DNA of 64,000 bases from Chitinophagaceae bacterium (GCA_016717285.1 JADKFU010000001.1:496001-560000), one strand, 5' to 3'; positions 44,351 through 53,484 are shown, counted from the stretch's first letter. Numbers and translations are program-made. Notes: generated from the letters alone by a model not told the origin.

Positions 44351-46129
44351 CTACATCTGCTCCGGCACATCAATTCCCAACAACTTCATGCCTTTTTTAA
44401 TTATTGCAGCAATATTTGTAGAAAGCTGCAGGCGAAACATACGTTGTTGTTCATCATCTGCATTCAATATTTGCAGCGCTGCATAGAAATGGTTGTATTC
44501 TTTCGCTAACTGATATAAATAATTGGCTAATGTGGAAGGTTCAAATTTAGTTGCTGCTTCCTGAATGATCGCAGGATATTCATTCAACAACATGATGAGT
44601 TGCCGTTCAATAGGATCAATTGAGGCAATGTTTGCTTTGCCTTCAATCAAAATATTTCTCTCTTTTGCTTTGCGCAATACAGAACAGATTCGTGCATGTG
44701 TGTATTGAATAAACGGACCAGTGAATCCATGAAAATCAATAGACTCTTCCGGATTAAAAATCATTTTCTTCCTTGGATCTACTTTAAGAATAAAAAATTT
44801 CAATGCTCCCAATCCAAGCTGGTGAAATAGCTGATGTTGCGCTTCTATTGAAAAGTGTTCAATCTTCCCGACTTCTTTTGTCTTTTGCGCTGCTGTCGCA
44901 TCCATTTCATCCAGCAAATCATCTGCGTCCACCACCGTGCCTTCGCGGGTTTTCATTCTTCCGGTTGGCAAGTCTACGAGACCATAGTTAAGGTGATAAA
45001 TTCCATTCGCATACGGCCGTCCCAGTTTCTGACAAACAAGTTTTAATACCTTGAAATGATAATCCTGTTCATTCGCAACAGTGTACATCATTACATCGGG
45101 TGCGTAATCTTTGTAACGTAAATCGGCAGTGCCTAAATCCTGCGTGATGTAAACGGAAGTACCATCTGCACGTAACAAAACTTTTTGATCGAGACCTTCT
45201 GCTGTAAGATCAATCCAAACGGAGCCGTCAGGTTTTTTGAAAAAGATATTTTTTTCAAGTCCTTCGGCAACAATGCTTTTACCAAGAAGGTACGTTGCAG
45301 ATTCCATGTAGGCTTTATCGAAATCGTTACCGATTTTCCGATAGGTTTCTTCAAAGCCCTGGTACACCCATTGATTCAGTGTCTGCCATAAGTTTCTTAC
45401 TTCAACATCACCTTGTTCCCACTTCAGCAGCATTTCTGATATTTCAATATTGAGCGGTGCTGCTTTTTTTGCTGCTTCCTCGGTAAGTCCGCTTTCAACA
45501 AGTCCTTTAATCTGCTTGCGCAATTCCTGCTCAAAACGAACATAATATTCTCCAACGAGGTGATCGCCTTTCTCACCTGTGCTTTCCGGCGTTTCATGAT
45601 GACCATATTTTTGATAGGCCAGCATCGATTTACAAATGTGCACGCCACGGTCGTTGTAGATATTTACTTTGATTACGTCATTACCCTCAGCTTTTAAAAT
45701 GGCCGCCATTGAATGTCCGATGAAAATATTTCTGAGGTGACCAAGGTGAAGTGGTTTGTTGGTATTAGGGCCACAGTATTCCACCATCACTTTTTTTCCG
45801 GTCGAAGGAAGTGATCCAAACACTGGAGTATTTACCTGATCACTAAAAACATTGATCCAGTAAGAATCTTTCAAACGCAAATTCAAGAATCCTTTTACCA
45901 CTTCATATCGATCCAATTCTGGAATCTCATTGATCAAGTGGGTGCCAATTTCACTCGCAGTCTGGTCAGGCGTTTTTTTTGCAAGCTTTGAAAAAGCAAA
46001 AGCAACGATGGTGAAATCGAATGGAAAATCTTTTGGAGGAATATTTACCTGAACCTGATCAGGAAGCACTTCCTGCCCGTAAAGTTGCGAAACTATTTGT
46101 GCGGTTTTTTCTTTGAGCAGGGATTGCAT
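44351..46129 (-). CDS. argS: Arginyl-tRNA synthetase
   Basis: The protein has 592 residues. The class I HIGH motif is HLGH (128-131) in CGPNTNKPLHLGHLRN, and the KMSKS equivalent is GRMKTREGTVV, as usual for ArgRS, which often lacks the canonical Lys. The N-terminal Add1 domain and the C-terminal DALR anticodon-binding domain (HARICSVLRKA...EYNHFYAALQIL) are present. It charges tRNA-Arg. Its ATG is preceded at once by GAGTAGT heptamers. Confidence 0.96.
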   Translation of the reverse strand: MQSLLKEKTAQIVSQLYGQEVLPDQVQVNIPPKDFPFDFTIVAFAFSKLAKKTPDQTASEIGTHLINEIPELDRYEVVKGFLNLRLKDSYWINVFSDQVNTPVFGSLPSTGKKVMVEYCGPNTNKPLHLGHLRNIFIGHSMAAILKAEGNDVIKVNIYNDRGVHICKSMLAYQKYGHHETPESTGEKGDHLVGEYYVRFEQELRKQIKGLVESGLTEEAAKKAAPLNIEISEMLLKWEQGDVEVRNLWQTLNQWVYQGFEETYRKIGNDFDKAYMESATYLLGKSIVAEGLEKNIFFKKPDGSVWIDLTAEGLDQKVLLRADGTSVYITQDLGTADLRYKDYAPDVMMYTVANEQDYHFKVLKLVCQKLGRPYANGIYHLNYGLVDLPTGRMKTREGTVVDADDLLDEMDATAAQKTKEVGKIEHFSIEAQHQLFHQLGLGALKFFILKVDPRKKMIFNPEESIDFHGFTGPFIQYTHARICSVLRKAKERNILIEGKANIASIDPIERQLIMLLNEYPAIIQEAATKFEPSTLANYLYQLAKEYNHFYAALQILNADDEQQRMFRLQLSTNIAAIIKKGMKLLGIDVPEQM

Positions 46130-46134
46130 TGGAG

Positions 46135-46229
46135 AAGTGAGTAGTGAGTAGTGAGTAGTGAGTAAAGAGTCTTTAGTCCTTAGTCTTTAGTCTTTAGTCT
46201 TTAGTCTTGAAGTCTTGAAGTCTTAAGTC
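46135..46229. repeat. Heptamer repeats between arginase and argS
   Basis: AGTGAGTAGTGAGTAG units (46135-46166) lead into TTAGTCT heptamers (46169-46206) and TCTTGAAG octamers (46205-46229). They fill the whole gap, so any argS promoter must lie in repeat DNA or upstream of arginase. Confidence 0.85.
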
Positions 46230-46237
46230 AATAGAAA

Positions 46238-47185
46238 TTAATCATAAAGCAACTGATTAGTAACTTTCAACAGGATTTCGAATGCATTTTCTGCCATCAG
46301 GTTTTCTTTGTCGAGGGTTGGGTTGATTTCTGTGATTTCGAAACAGCACACTTTAGGACTTTGCATGAGTCGCTGCAATAAAGAAGCAGCTTGTTTTTCA
46401 GTAATGCCATTTGGAGCAGGTGTTCCGGTGCCACGTGAAATAGTCGGGTCCATGCTGTCAACATCAAAACTTACATAGATGTAATCACAAGGTTCAACGG
46501 CAGTAAGTATTTCTCTCGCGATTTTATCGATGCCAAAGTTGTTGATTTCATCAGTCGAAAACATTTTCACTTTATTCTGGCGGATCAGGTAATCTTCCTG
46601 CGGCTCTGTATCCCGGACCGAGACAAATACAAGATTTTCGTAACGAACCTTGGGTGAAATGCTGTTCATGTTTTTACATTGCTCCCAGAACTCTCTGGTG
46701 TTTTCATCCGGAGTATTAGAACCCTGTGTCATGTTATCTTCGGCCAGTGACATTGCGAGTGGCATGCCATGCATATTTCCTGAAGGTGTTGTATAGGGAG
46801 AATGCAAATCAGCATGTGCATCAATCCAGATAACACCAATGCGTGCTTCCGGATACGCAGCTTTGAGTCCTGCTATCGTTCCGGCAGCAGATGAATGATC
46901 TCCTGCAATTACGATCGGAAAATTTCCTTCCCTTAATGTTTTCTCCACTGCCGCACTCACGCGTTCACAAACTGTGAGCACGCCTTTGCCACGACGTGCA
47001 TGAGGCGAACGGGCAGGTTCCAGCAGCATCGCGTTCTCATCCTGAATTACTTCTTCGGGAAACTGTTTGAAAAAGGTGCTTCCAAAATCAAGCGCAGCTA
47101 TTTTAATCGCGTCAAAACCCAGACTGGCGCCGCGCGTGCCTGCGCCAATCTCCGATTTCACTGCTATGAGCTTAATATTTTTCAT
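46238..47185 (-). CDS. Arginase family hydrolase, probably arginase
   Basis: The protein has 315 residues. The binuclear Mn ligands are in GDHSS (95-99), DAHADLH (122-128) and SFDVDSMDP (239-247). The loop YTTPSGNMHG (131-140) matches the TTxSGNxHG loop of true arginases that holds the alpha-amino and carboxyl groups of arginine, which agmatinases lack. It should therefore make ornithine and urea. In this phylum the gene often stands beside the arginine decarboxylase gene, as here (divergent, start-to-start 334 bp), so an agmatinase role was considered and thought less likely. Confidence 0.82.
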   Translation of the reverse strand: MKNIKLIAVKSEIGAGTRGASLGFDAIKIAALDFGSTFFKQFPEEVIQDENAMLLEPARSPHARRGKGVLTVCERVSAAVEKTLREGNFPIVIAGDHSSAAGTIAGLKAAYPEARIGVIWIDAHADLHSPYTTPSGNMHGMPLAMSLAEDNMTQGSNTPDENTREFWEQCKNMNSISPKVRYENLVFVSVRDTEPQEDYLIRQNKVKMFSTDEINNFGIDKIAREILTAVEPCDYIYVSFDVDSMDPTISRGTGTPAPNGITEKQAASLLQRLMQSPKVCCFEITEINPTLDKENLMAENAFEILLKVTNQLLYD

Positions 47186-47519
47186 GGCGCAAAAGTAATC
47201 ACAAAATCGGGAGTAGAAATTGGAAAAGTCATTCCTGGCCTAAGAGCATTTCTTTTTTGGTTAGGGAAACCTTGAGCCGGATTTGTGTGTGCGGATCCTC
47301 ACGTTTTGGCATTAATAAGTAAGGATTTTTGCAACCTGATATTGCGCGACATTCTTTTGCATACCTGTCTTTTCCTTCAGCATGTTCAGCTCAGCGTCAA
47401 CAGAATACCAGGATAAAAACTTACTGTTTCTGCAAAAAAATAAATTTCAAAAACCTAAAAATCATGTAGTTTCGCACGTCATAAAAAAAAGTAACACCCT
47501 CTTTTCTCGCCATCAGGAA

Positions 47520-48914
47520 ATGACCAACACCTATAAAGATCTCGTACGTCAGACATTTGATTTCCCGCAGGACGGTTTTGAAGTAATAGACAATGAACTT
47601 TATTTTAATGGCGTATCGATGATGGAAATCATCCAAAAATACGGAACGCCCTTGAAGCTTATTTATCTGCCTAAAATCAGCTCGCAGATCAACAAGGCTA
47701 AAACTTATTTTAAGAAAGCTTTTAAGGAACACAAATACGGAGGCAAGTATTTTTATTGTTATTGCACGAAGAGTTCGCACTTCAAACACATTCTGGAAGA
47801 AGTACTGAAAAATGATGTGCATATTGAAACCTCTTATGCTTACGACATCAACATCATCCGCAAGTTGTACGAGAAGAAATTGTTTGATAAAAACAAATAC
47901 ATCATCTGTAACGGATTTAAGACGCGCACTTATACAACAAAAATCGCAGCGCTCATCAATGATGGTTTCACCAATGTGATTCCTATTCTTGATAATAAAT
48001 CAGAGATCGAAGCTTACCAGCGTACAGTAAAAGGCACTTGTAATATCGGGATCAGGATTGCGGCAGAGGAAGAGCCGACATTTGAATTTTATACTTCACG
48101 ATTAGGAATCCGATGGCGCGACATTCTTGAATTTTATGTGCAGAAGATTCATAATAACAAAAAGTTCAACCTGAAGATGCTGCATTTCTTCATCAATACA
48201 GGCATCCGCGACAATGCATATTACTGGAGTGAGTTGAATAAGGCATTAAATGTTTATTGCCAGTTGCGGAAGATTTGTCCGACACTAGACTCCATCAATA
48301 TTGGTGGTGGCTTTCCGATTAAAAATTCACTTGGTTTTGATTATGATTATGAATACATGATCCGTGAAGTGGTATTGCAAATCAAAACTGCCTGCAAGAA
48401 GAACAAGATTCCGGTTCCGAATATTTTCACTGAGTTTGGGAGTTTCACGGTAGGAGAGAGTGGCGCGAATTTATATAAAGTGATTGCGCAGAAGCAACAG
48501 AACGATGCTGAGTTGTGGTACATGGTTGATAGTTCTTTCATAACTACCTTACCGGATACCTGGGGAATCGGGCAACGGTTCCTGATGTTGCCGATCAATA
48601 AATGGGAAAAGGATTATCAGAAAGTGAATCTCGGCGGACTCACCTGCGACAGCCAGGATTATTATAATTCTGAAGTGCATATCAACCAGGTTTTTCTTCC
48701 GAAGAACAGCAATGGTGAACCATTGTATATCGGTTTCTTTCATACAGGCGCTTACCAGGATCAGCTTTCAGGATACGGCGGTATCAAGCATTGCCTAATA
48801 CCTTCTCCCAAAGTTGTATTGATTTCAAAAGACAAGAAGGGAAATATTACGGATCGTTTGTTTGCGAAGCAGCAGACATCGGCGAGTATGTTGAAGATTC
48901 TTGGGTATAAGTAG
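47520..48914 (+). CDS. speA: Arginine decarboxylase (PLP fold III)
   Basis: From the ATG at 47520 the product has 464 residues and starts MTNTYKDLVRQTFDFPQ. A longer frame from 47382 exists, but its first 46 residues (Lys/Asn-rich) look non-coding. GGKYFYCYCTKSSHFKHILEE carries a PLP-lysine candidate (CTKSS), SINIGGGFPI the phosphate-binding Gly loop, and LGGLTCDSQD the active-site Cys-Asp. It converts arginine to agmatine, the first step of polyamine synthesis. It is shorter than proteobacterial SpeA and fits the Bacteroidota form. The TAG stop lies in the heptamer repeat that follows. Confidence 0.83.
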   Translation: MTNTYKDLVRQTFDFPQDGFEVIDNELYFNGVSMMEIIQKYGTPLKLIYLPKISSQINKAKTYFKKAFKEHKYGGKYFYCYCTKSSHFKHILEEVLKNDVHIETSYAYDINIIRKLYEKKLFDKNKYIICNGFKTRTYTTKIAALINDGFTNVIPILDNKSEIEAYQRTVKGTCNIGIRIAAEEEPTFEFYTSRLGIRWRDILEFYVQKIHNNKKFNLKMLHFFINTGIRDNAYYWSELNKALNVYCQLRKICPTLDSINIGGGFPIKNSLGFDYDYEYMIREVVLQIKTACKKNKIPVPNIFTEFGSFTVGESGANLYKVIAQKQQNDAELWYMVDSSFITTLPDTWGIGQRFLMLPINKWEKDYQKVNLGGLTCDSQDYYNSEVHINQVFLPKNSNGEPLYIGFFHTGAYQDQLSGYGGIKHCLIPSPKVVLISKDKKGNITDRLFAKQQTSASMLKILGYK

Positions 48915-49017
48915 TGAGTAGTGAGTCGTGAGTCATTAGTCTTTTGTCATTCTGACGAAGGAAGAATCTGATCTATCAACTGGTCATTAGTCGTGAGTCT
49001 TTAGTCGATAGTCGTGA
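48910..49017. repeat. Heptamer repeats between speA and ogt
   Basis: AAGTAGTGAGTAGTGAG (48910-48926) includes the speA stop codon; TCGTGAGTCATTAGTC and a second block (48984-49015) are of the TTAGTC family. Between them lies TCATTCTGACGAAGGAAGAA, a further short dispersed element. Confidence 0.8.
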
Positions 49018-49057
49018 TTTCTGGATGGATCTAAAATAGTTTCTTGATAATTAACCA

Positions 49058-49534
49058 ATGGTTTACTCAGCATTTTATAATTCACCTGTAGGTTGTTTGC
49101 TGTTGGAAGCTGATGAAAGTGCTGTGACGAAAGTTCATTTTATGGACGAGTCGCACGAAACGGCTTCGCCTGAATTCCCCATTTTAAAGCAATGTATAGT
49201 GGAGTTGGATGAATATTTTTCAGGTATGCGGGAAGTATTTTCCGTTCCTTTAAAAGCGATGGGCACCGGCTTTCAGGAAAAAGTTTGGGCGCAACTGTTG
49301 ACGATTCCTTTTGCAAAAACAATATCGTATGCACAACTGGCTGTTCAGTTGGGTGATTTAAAATCCATTCGTGCGGCTGGAACTGCGAATGGAAAAAATC
49401 CACTGGCTATTATTATTCCTTGCCATCGGGTGATTGGAAGTGATGGATCACTAACAGGTTATGGTGGCGGATTGTGGAGGAAGAAATGGTTGTTGGATTT
49501 TGAAAGGAAGCGGAAGCAGGGAGAGTTGTTTTAA
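49058..49534 (+). CDS. ogt: Methylated-DNA-protein-cysteine S-methyltransferase
   Basis: The protein has 158 residues. The active site PCHRVIG contains the acceptor Cys122, and FQEKVWAQLLTIPFAKTISYAQLA and RAAGTANGKNPL form the DNA-binding helix-turn-helix and Asn hinge. It removes alkyl groups from O6-alkylguanine in a suicide reaction. There is no AdaA domain, so it is the Ogt/MGMT-type repair protein. The stop TAA runs into ATTAGGA repeats. Confidence 0.93.
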   Translation: MVYSAFYNSPVGCLLLEADESAVTKVHFMDESHETASPEFPILKQCIVELDEYFSGMREVFSVPLKAMGTGFQEKVWAQLLTIPFAKTISYAQLAVQLGDLKSIRAAGTANGKNPLAIIIPCHRVIGSDGSLTGYGGGLWRKKWLLDFERKRKQGELF

Positions 49535-49618
49535 TTAGGAATTAGGAATTAATTGGGGGCTTACAGGATAGGATTTTGCAACAAGACGAATGACTAATGA
49601 CCAATAACTAATGACTAC
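49532..49618. repeat. ATTAGGA and GACTAAT heptamer repeats after ogt
   Basis: TAATTAGGAATTAGGAATT (49532-49550) begins with the ogt stop codon; AATGACTAATGACCAATAAC units follow at 49588-49617. Both families recur at 55019-55118. Confidence 0.75.
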
Positions 49619-49671
49619 AGCATAAAACCGAACTGTCTGCTGATTATATTAATTCAATAGCAGTATAAAAG

Positions 49672-50574
49672 ATGAAGTATATCGAAGCACTCATCGTAAA
49701 CGCGTTTCCTAAAAACAATGCAGGTGGCAGTCCGACTGGCGTAGTGTTGAATGCTACAGGTCTCAATGATTTGCAAATGCAATCGATCGCCAAACAACTT
49801 GACACATCTCATACAGCTTTTGCTTTTGAAGAAGTTACAGATAAGACCGGTGTTTCAGTCAGGTTTTTCACCCGCAATAATGAGATTTTAAATTGTGGTC
49901 ATGGAACAATCGCGATGCATTACGCAAGAGCGAAGCATCTTCAACTTGATGGAAACCTCAGTTTGAATCAGAATATAAAGGAAGGTATTCAACCCATTCA
50001 AATTATAAAGGAAGGAAATGAATTCGTGATTTATTTGCAACAAAATGAAATTCGTTTTACAACTGTAACAGAAGAGTGCATCACGAAGATTTTGAAAGCA
50101 CTGAAAATTCAAGCGGATGATTTAGCAATAGAAATGCCGGTTATACTTGCTTCACCCGGATCCAACAGGTTTCTCGTTGGCGTGAAATCAAATAAAGTCC
50201 TCCGGAAGATTGAACCGGACTTTGAACAATTGACACAAGTTTGCAAGGAGCAAAACCCGATAGGTTGTTTTATATATTGTCTTGATGAGACCGATGAAAA
50301 ATTTGCTGCAACAGCCAGAATGTTTGCACCTTCAATTGGCGTGAATGAAGATATTATCAATGGAAACAGCAGCGGCTGTTTGGGCGAATACTTACTTCGG
50401 ATGAATGGAAATGAGCATTTGGCACTGTCTGTTTACCAGGGACAGCAATTTAACCAGGAAGGCGAAGTGAAAGTTATGGTAAGTAAAATGAATGACCGGT
50501 ATCACACTGTGATTGGAGGAACAGCAGTGATTACAAAAAAACTTTTGCTGGAACTGCATACTGATTATCCATAA
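49672..50574 (+). CDS. PhzF family isomerase
   Basis: The protein has 300 residues, the usual PhzF size, with two pseudo-symmetric halves. Landmarks are AFPKNNAGGSPTGVVLNA, TSHTAFAFEE with the expected catalytic Glu, FFTRNNEILNCGHGTIAMHYA and, in the second half, FAPSIGVNEDIINGNSSGCLGEYLL. PhzF-like proteins isomerise small acids or epimerise amino acid derivatives, and most have no known substrate. There are no phenazine genes here, so a phenazine role is not implied. Confidence 0.85.
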   Translation: MKYIEALIVNAFPKNNAGGSPTGVVLNATGLNDLQMQSIAKQLDTSHTAFAFEEVTDKTGVSVRFFTRNNEILNCGHGTIAMHYARAKHLQLDGNLSLNQNIKEGIQPIQIIKEGNEFVIYLQQNEIRFTTVTEECITKILKALKIQADDLAIEMPVILASPGSNRFLVGVKSNKVLRKIEPDFEQLTQVCKEQNPIGCFIYCLDETDEKFAATARMFAPSIGVNEDIINGNSSGCLGEYLLRMNGNEHLALSVYQGQQFNQEGEVKVMVSKMNDRYHTVIGGTAVITKKLLLELHTDYP

Positions 50575-50636
50575 TTTAAGAAAGCAACCAAAATAAAATT
50601 GAAGTGTAAATTTGAGTTATTACAATTCAGTGAGTA

Positions 50637-51197
50637 CTAAGGATGTCCCAGTGCCGCGCTCTTCACTTTATAAATGGCACCGGTAACGCTGTTGCCCAAA
50701 CTTCCATCAGGTGCGGTAACAGTTGCGCTCGCATGTGGTTGAAGTTCGTAAATGGTTACCGTTTGTGTGGCATAAACGGTTCCCTTTTTCAAATAAGAAA
50801 GCTTTACAGCTACCTGTTCCATCTTAAAGTCACTGCTGTTGGAGACTGTTACATTTACATTCTCAACTCCACCGATTATTTTGTCCTTGTAGGTTACATT
50901 CACTTTCAGAAACGTGGTAATATTTTTTACCGCTTCATCTACCTTAATGTCTTTTGCAATCCATTCTGCTTCGCGGTCTGATTGATTTTCCATTGCATCC
51001 CGCTGTTGTTGGAGAGTTTCTTCAAACTGCTCTTTTTCTGCAATCAGTTGCTTTTCATATTCTATCCGCTGAATGCTGAGCGCTTCCTTCAATTGAGCAT
51101 CCTTATTTTTTTCGTTGGAATAAATAACCATTAATAAGGCTACGATGATCAGCAATGACAAACAGATGACCACGTAAAGTGCATTTTTTGATTTCAT
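50637..51197 (-). CDS. Single-pass membrane protein with coiled coil and FxLYD-like domain
   Basis: The protein has 186 residues. One N-terminal transmembrane helix (LYVVICLSLLIIVALLMVIY) is followed by a charged coiled coil (about 30-75, EKQLIAEKEQFEETLQQQRDA) and a beta domain (about 90-180) with VTVSNSSDFKMEQVAVKLSYLKKG, resembling the FxLYD/immunoglobulin-like domains of envelope proteins. The C-terminus should be periplasmic. It is transcribed alone, divergent from the esterase gene. Function is unknown. Confidence 0.65.
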   Translation of the reverse strand: MKSKNALYVVICLSLLIIVALLMVIYSNEKNKDAQLKEALSIQRIEYEKQLIAEKEQFEETLQQQRDAMENQSDREAEWIAKDIKVDEAVKNITTFLKVNVTYKDKIIGGVENVNVTVSNSSDFKMEQVAVKLSYLKKGTVYATQTVTIYELQPHASATVTAPDGSLGNSVTGAIYKVKSAALGHP

Positions 51198-51318
51198 GGT
51201 AATACAAGATTACATTAGAATGCTGAAATGAAGAAAGTAACAATAGCGCAAATAACATGCATTAATTTTGAGCAGTCGAACATTTCTAACTTGCACGAAA
51301 ACTCCGACGCTCTTTTTT

Positions 51319-52158
51319 ATGCTACGATTTTACATACTCATTTCCTGGTTTCTTTTTTTTACGGGCAATATTTCCGGTCAGACAAACAGTGCAAGTCCCT
51401 CCGGTAACAGTGAAGTTTTTGCACTTGGCGTAGTCAACAGAATACACTCTTCTGTGCTTGCAGAAACAAGAACATTAAATATTTATCTGCCTCAGTCATA
51501 CACTCAGGACGCTATTAAAAGTTACCCGGTTATTTATTTGCTTGACGGATCAGCGAATGAAGATTTTATTCATGTAGTTGGCATTGTGCAGTTTCTCACC
51601 ATGATTGAAGCAATGCCGGAAGCCATTGTAGTTGGTATCGCCAATGTGGACAGGAGAAGGGATTTTACTTTTCCTACAACTATTGAAAAGGATAAAAAGG
51701 ACTATCCTACAACCGGAGGTTCGATGCAATTCATGACATTTATTGAAAAGGAATTGCAGCCTTTTATTCAAAAAAACTACAGGTGTAATGATACGACAAC
51801 AATCATTGGGCAATCATTGGGCGGTTTATTTGCAACCGAAGTGTTATTTAAAAATCCGGATCTTTTTGACAATTATATTATTGTGAGTCCGAGTTTGTGG
51901 TGGGACAATGAATCGCTTTTAGCATTATCACCCGGAGTTTTGAAAAGCAAAGCAGTTACTGAAATGCAGATTTATATTTCAGTAGGTGCTGAAGGCAAAC
52001 AAATGGAAGACGATGCAAAGAAACTGGCAGATCTTATCGGGGAAATGAAAATGAAAAACATAAAGATCATGTATGTTCCCTTACCGGAAGAAGACCATCT
52101 GACGATACTGCACAACAGTGTTTACAAAGCATTTGAATTGCTGCATGCGAAGAAATGA
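51319..52158 (+). CDS. Secreted alpha/beta hydrolase (IroE/esterase D type)
   Basis: The ATG at 51319 opens a good signal peptide (MLRFYILISWFLFFTGNISGQ); the frame extends only to a TTG upstream. The mature protein has RTLNIYLPQSYTQDAIKSYPVIYLLDGS, the nucleophile elbow IIGQSLGGLFAT (GQSLGG Ser), and a late His in EEDHLTILHNSVYKA, giving the Ser-Asp-His triad. This class (COG2819) includes enterobactin esterase IroE and other carboxylesterases. Substrate is unknown, and no siderophore genes are nearby. tRNA-Leu follows convergently. Confidence 0.83.
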   Translation: MLRFYILISWFLFFTGNISGQTNSASPSGNSEVFALGVVNRIHSSVLAETRTLNIYLPQSYTQDAIKSYPVIYLLDGSANEDFIHVVGIVQFLTMIEAMPEAIVVGIANVDRRRDFTFPTTIEKDKKDYPTTGGSMQFMTFIEKELQPFIQKNYRCNDTTTIIGQSLGGLFATEVLFKNPDLFDNYIIVSPSLWWDNESLLALSPGVLKSKAVTEMQIYISVGAEGKQMEDDAKKLADLIGEMKMKNIKIMYVPLPEEDHLTILHNSVYKAFELLHAKK

Positions 52159-52216
52159 TTTGGGATGATTTTTATATTATCCATGTGATACAATACTGCT
52201 GAAATAAAAAATAAAG

Positions 52217-52300
52217 TGCCGGAGGAGAGATTCGAACTCTCATGCCCTTGCGAGCGCTGCGCCCTGAACACAGTGTGTCTACCAATTCCACCACTTCGGC
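52217..52300 (-). tRNA. tRNA-Leu (CAG)
   Basis: On the - strand the class II tRNA reads acceptor GCCGAAG, D arm with AATTGGTAGA, anticodon stem CTGTG/CGCAG with loop TTCAGGG (anticodon CAG), variable arm CGCTCGCAAGGGCAT, T arm GAGAG-TTCGAAT-CTCTC, acceptor CTCCGGC, discriminator A. CCA is not encoded. Acceptor position 5-68 is an A-C mismatch, unusual for a functional tRNA. Confidence 0.92.
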
Positions 52301-52374
52301 AAATGAAGGGCTGCAAAGTTAACGGGAATTTGCAAAAATGAAAATGGAATGTTGAAGGTGAACTGCTCCTGCAT

Positions 52375-52490
52375 CTTCGATCCCTTCGATAGTTTCAAGG
52401 AATAGCTTAGTGAACTTATCATTAGCCCTTCGACAGGTTCAGGGAACGCGCCATCTGCTCCCGTTCTCTGAGTGTGTCAAAGAGTGATTT
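52375..52490. repeat. Dispersed CCCTTCGA/TTCAGGG type repeats (family G)
   Basis: CCCTTCGATAGTTTCAAGG and CCCTTCGACAGGTTCAGGG are two diverged copies of one short element, followed by CTCCCGTTCTCTGAGTGTG. Related strings occur at 59510-59720. They fill the gap between tRNA-Leu and dapD. Confidence 0.6.
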
Positions 52491-52530
52491 AAACAATTGT
52501 AAATATCCGGTCTAATTATTAAATGATTTT

Positions 52531-53346
52531 TTAAACGGACACATTGAAATCTCTCAATGCCTGGTTCAAAGAAGTTTTTAAATCCGTACTGGCTTTGCGT
52601 TGGCCAATGATAAGCGCTGCGCTTACATTGTATTCACCCGCAGGAAATTTTTTAGAATAGCTTCCCGGAATTACCACACTTCGTGCGGGAATTATTCCTT
52701 TGTATTCAACCGGTTCACTGCCAGTAACATCAATAATTTTCGTGCTCGCAGTTAATACAACATTGGCTCCCAATACAGCTTCCTGCTCTACAATCACACC
52801 TTCCACCACTATACATCTGGATCCGATAAAACAATTGTCTTCAATAATTACAGGATTTGATTGCACAGGTTCGAGCACTCCACCAATTCCAACACCACCG
52901 CTGAGGTGAACATTTTTTCCAATTTGCGCACAGGAACCTACCGTTGCCCACGTATCAACCAAAGTGCCCTCATCAACATACGCCCCGATATTTACATAGG
53001 AAGGAAGCAGGATCACATTTTTTGCGAGGTAAGCACCGTATCTCGCCACACCATGAGGCACGACGCGAACACCCAATTCTTTATAATTTTTTTTTAACGG
53101 AATCCGGTCGTAGAAGTGCAGTGGACCTGCCTGCATTTCCTCCATCGGTTGTATCGCAAAGTATAAGAGAATTGCTTTTTTTACCCATTCATGAGTGACC
53201 CATTCATTTCCTTTTTTTTCAGCTACACGAATCTTTCCCTGGTCAAGCAGTTCAATCACCGTGTTGACTAATTCTTTTATTTTTTCATCCTGTAAGAGCG
53301 CGCGGTTGTTCCATGCATCTTCGATCCGGGTGTTGAGTATTTCCAT
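52531..53346 (-). CDS. dapD: Tetrahydrodipicolinate N-succinyltransferase
   Basis: The protein has 271 residues. An N-terminal helical domain (EILNTRIEDAWNNRALL) is followed by left-handed beta-helix hexapeptide repeats (VNIGAYVDEGTLVDTWATVGSCAQIGKNVHLSGGVGIGGVLEP). It succinylates tetrahydrodipicolinate in lysine and diaminopimelate synthesis, showing the succinylase route. It is alone in the gap; 138 bp separate it from pfkA, which runs in the same direction. Confidence 0.95.
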   Translation of the reverse strand: MEILNTRIEDAWNNRALLQDEKIKELVNTVIELLDQGKIRVAEKKGNEWVTHEWVKKAILLYFAIQPMEEMQAGPLHFYDRIPLKKNYKELGVRVVPHGVARYGAYLAKNVILLPSYVNIGAYVDEGTLVDTWATVGSCAQIGKNVHLSGGVGIGGVLEPVQSNPVIIEDNCFIGSRCIVVEGVIVEQEAVLGANVVLTASTKIIDVTGSEPVEYKGIIPARSVVIPGSYSKKFPAGEYNVSAALIIGQRKASTDLKTSLNQALRDFNVSV

Positions 53347-53484
53347 GGCCTTTATTTTTTAACAACATAATGATGAAAGGATATTGAAGCGATTGAGTTA
53401 GCGTATCACAGCAGTTGCAGGAAGCAGTGCGTTTGAATTTTTAAAGTGATGGAGATTTCACGAAAGGTGATTGGATAAGTGTCG

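Noticed and set aside
46238..47185. Annotation as agmatinase because of the divergent arginine decarboxylase
   Set aside because: The TTxSGNxHG loop is an arginase feature; the alternative is kept only as a possibility.
47382..47519. N-terminal extension of arginine decarboxylase from ATG 47382
   Set aside because: The 46 extra residues are Lys/Asn/Phe-rich without domain character, and the family start fits ATG 47520.
49672..50574. Phenazine biosynthesis suggested by the PhzF homologue
   Set aside because: No other phenazine gene is present, and most PhzF-like proteins are unrelated to phenazines.
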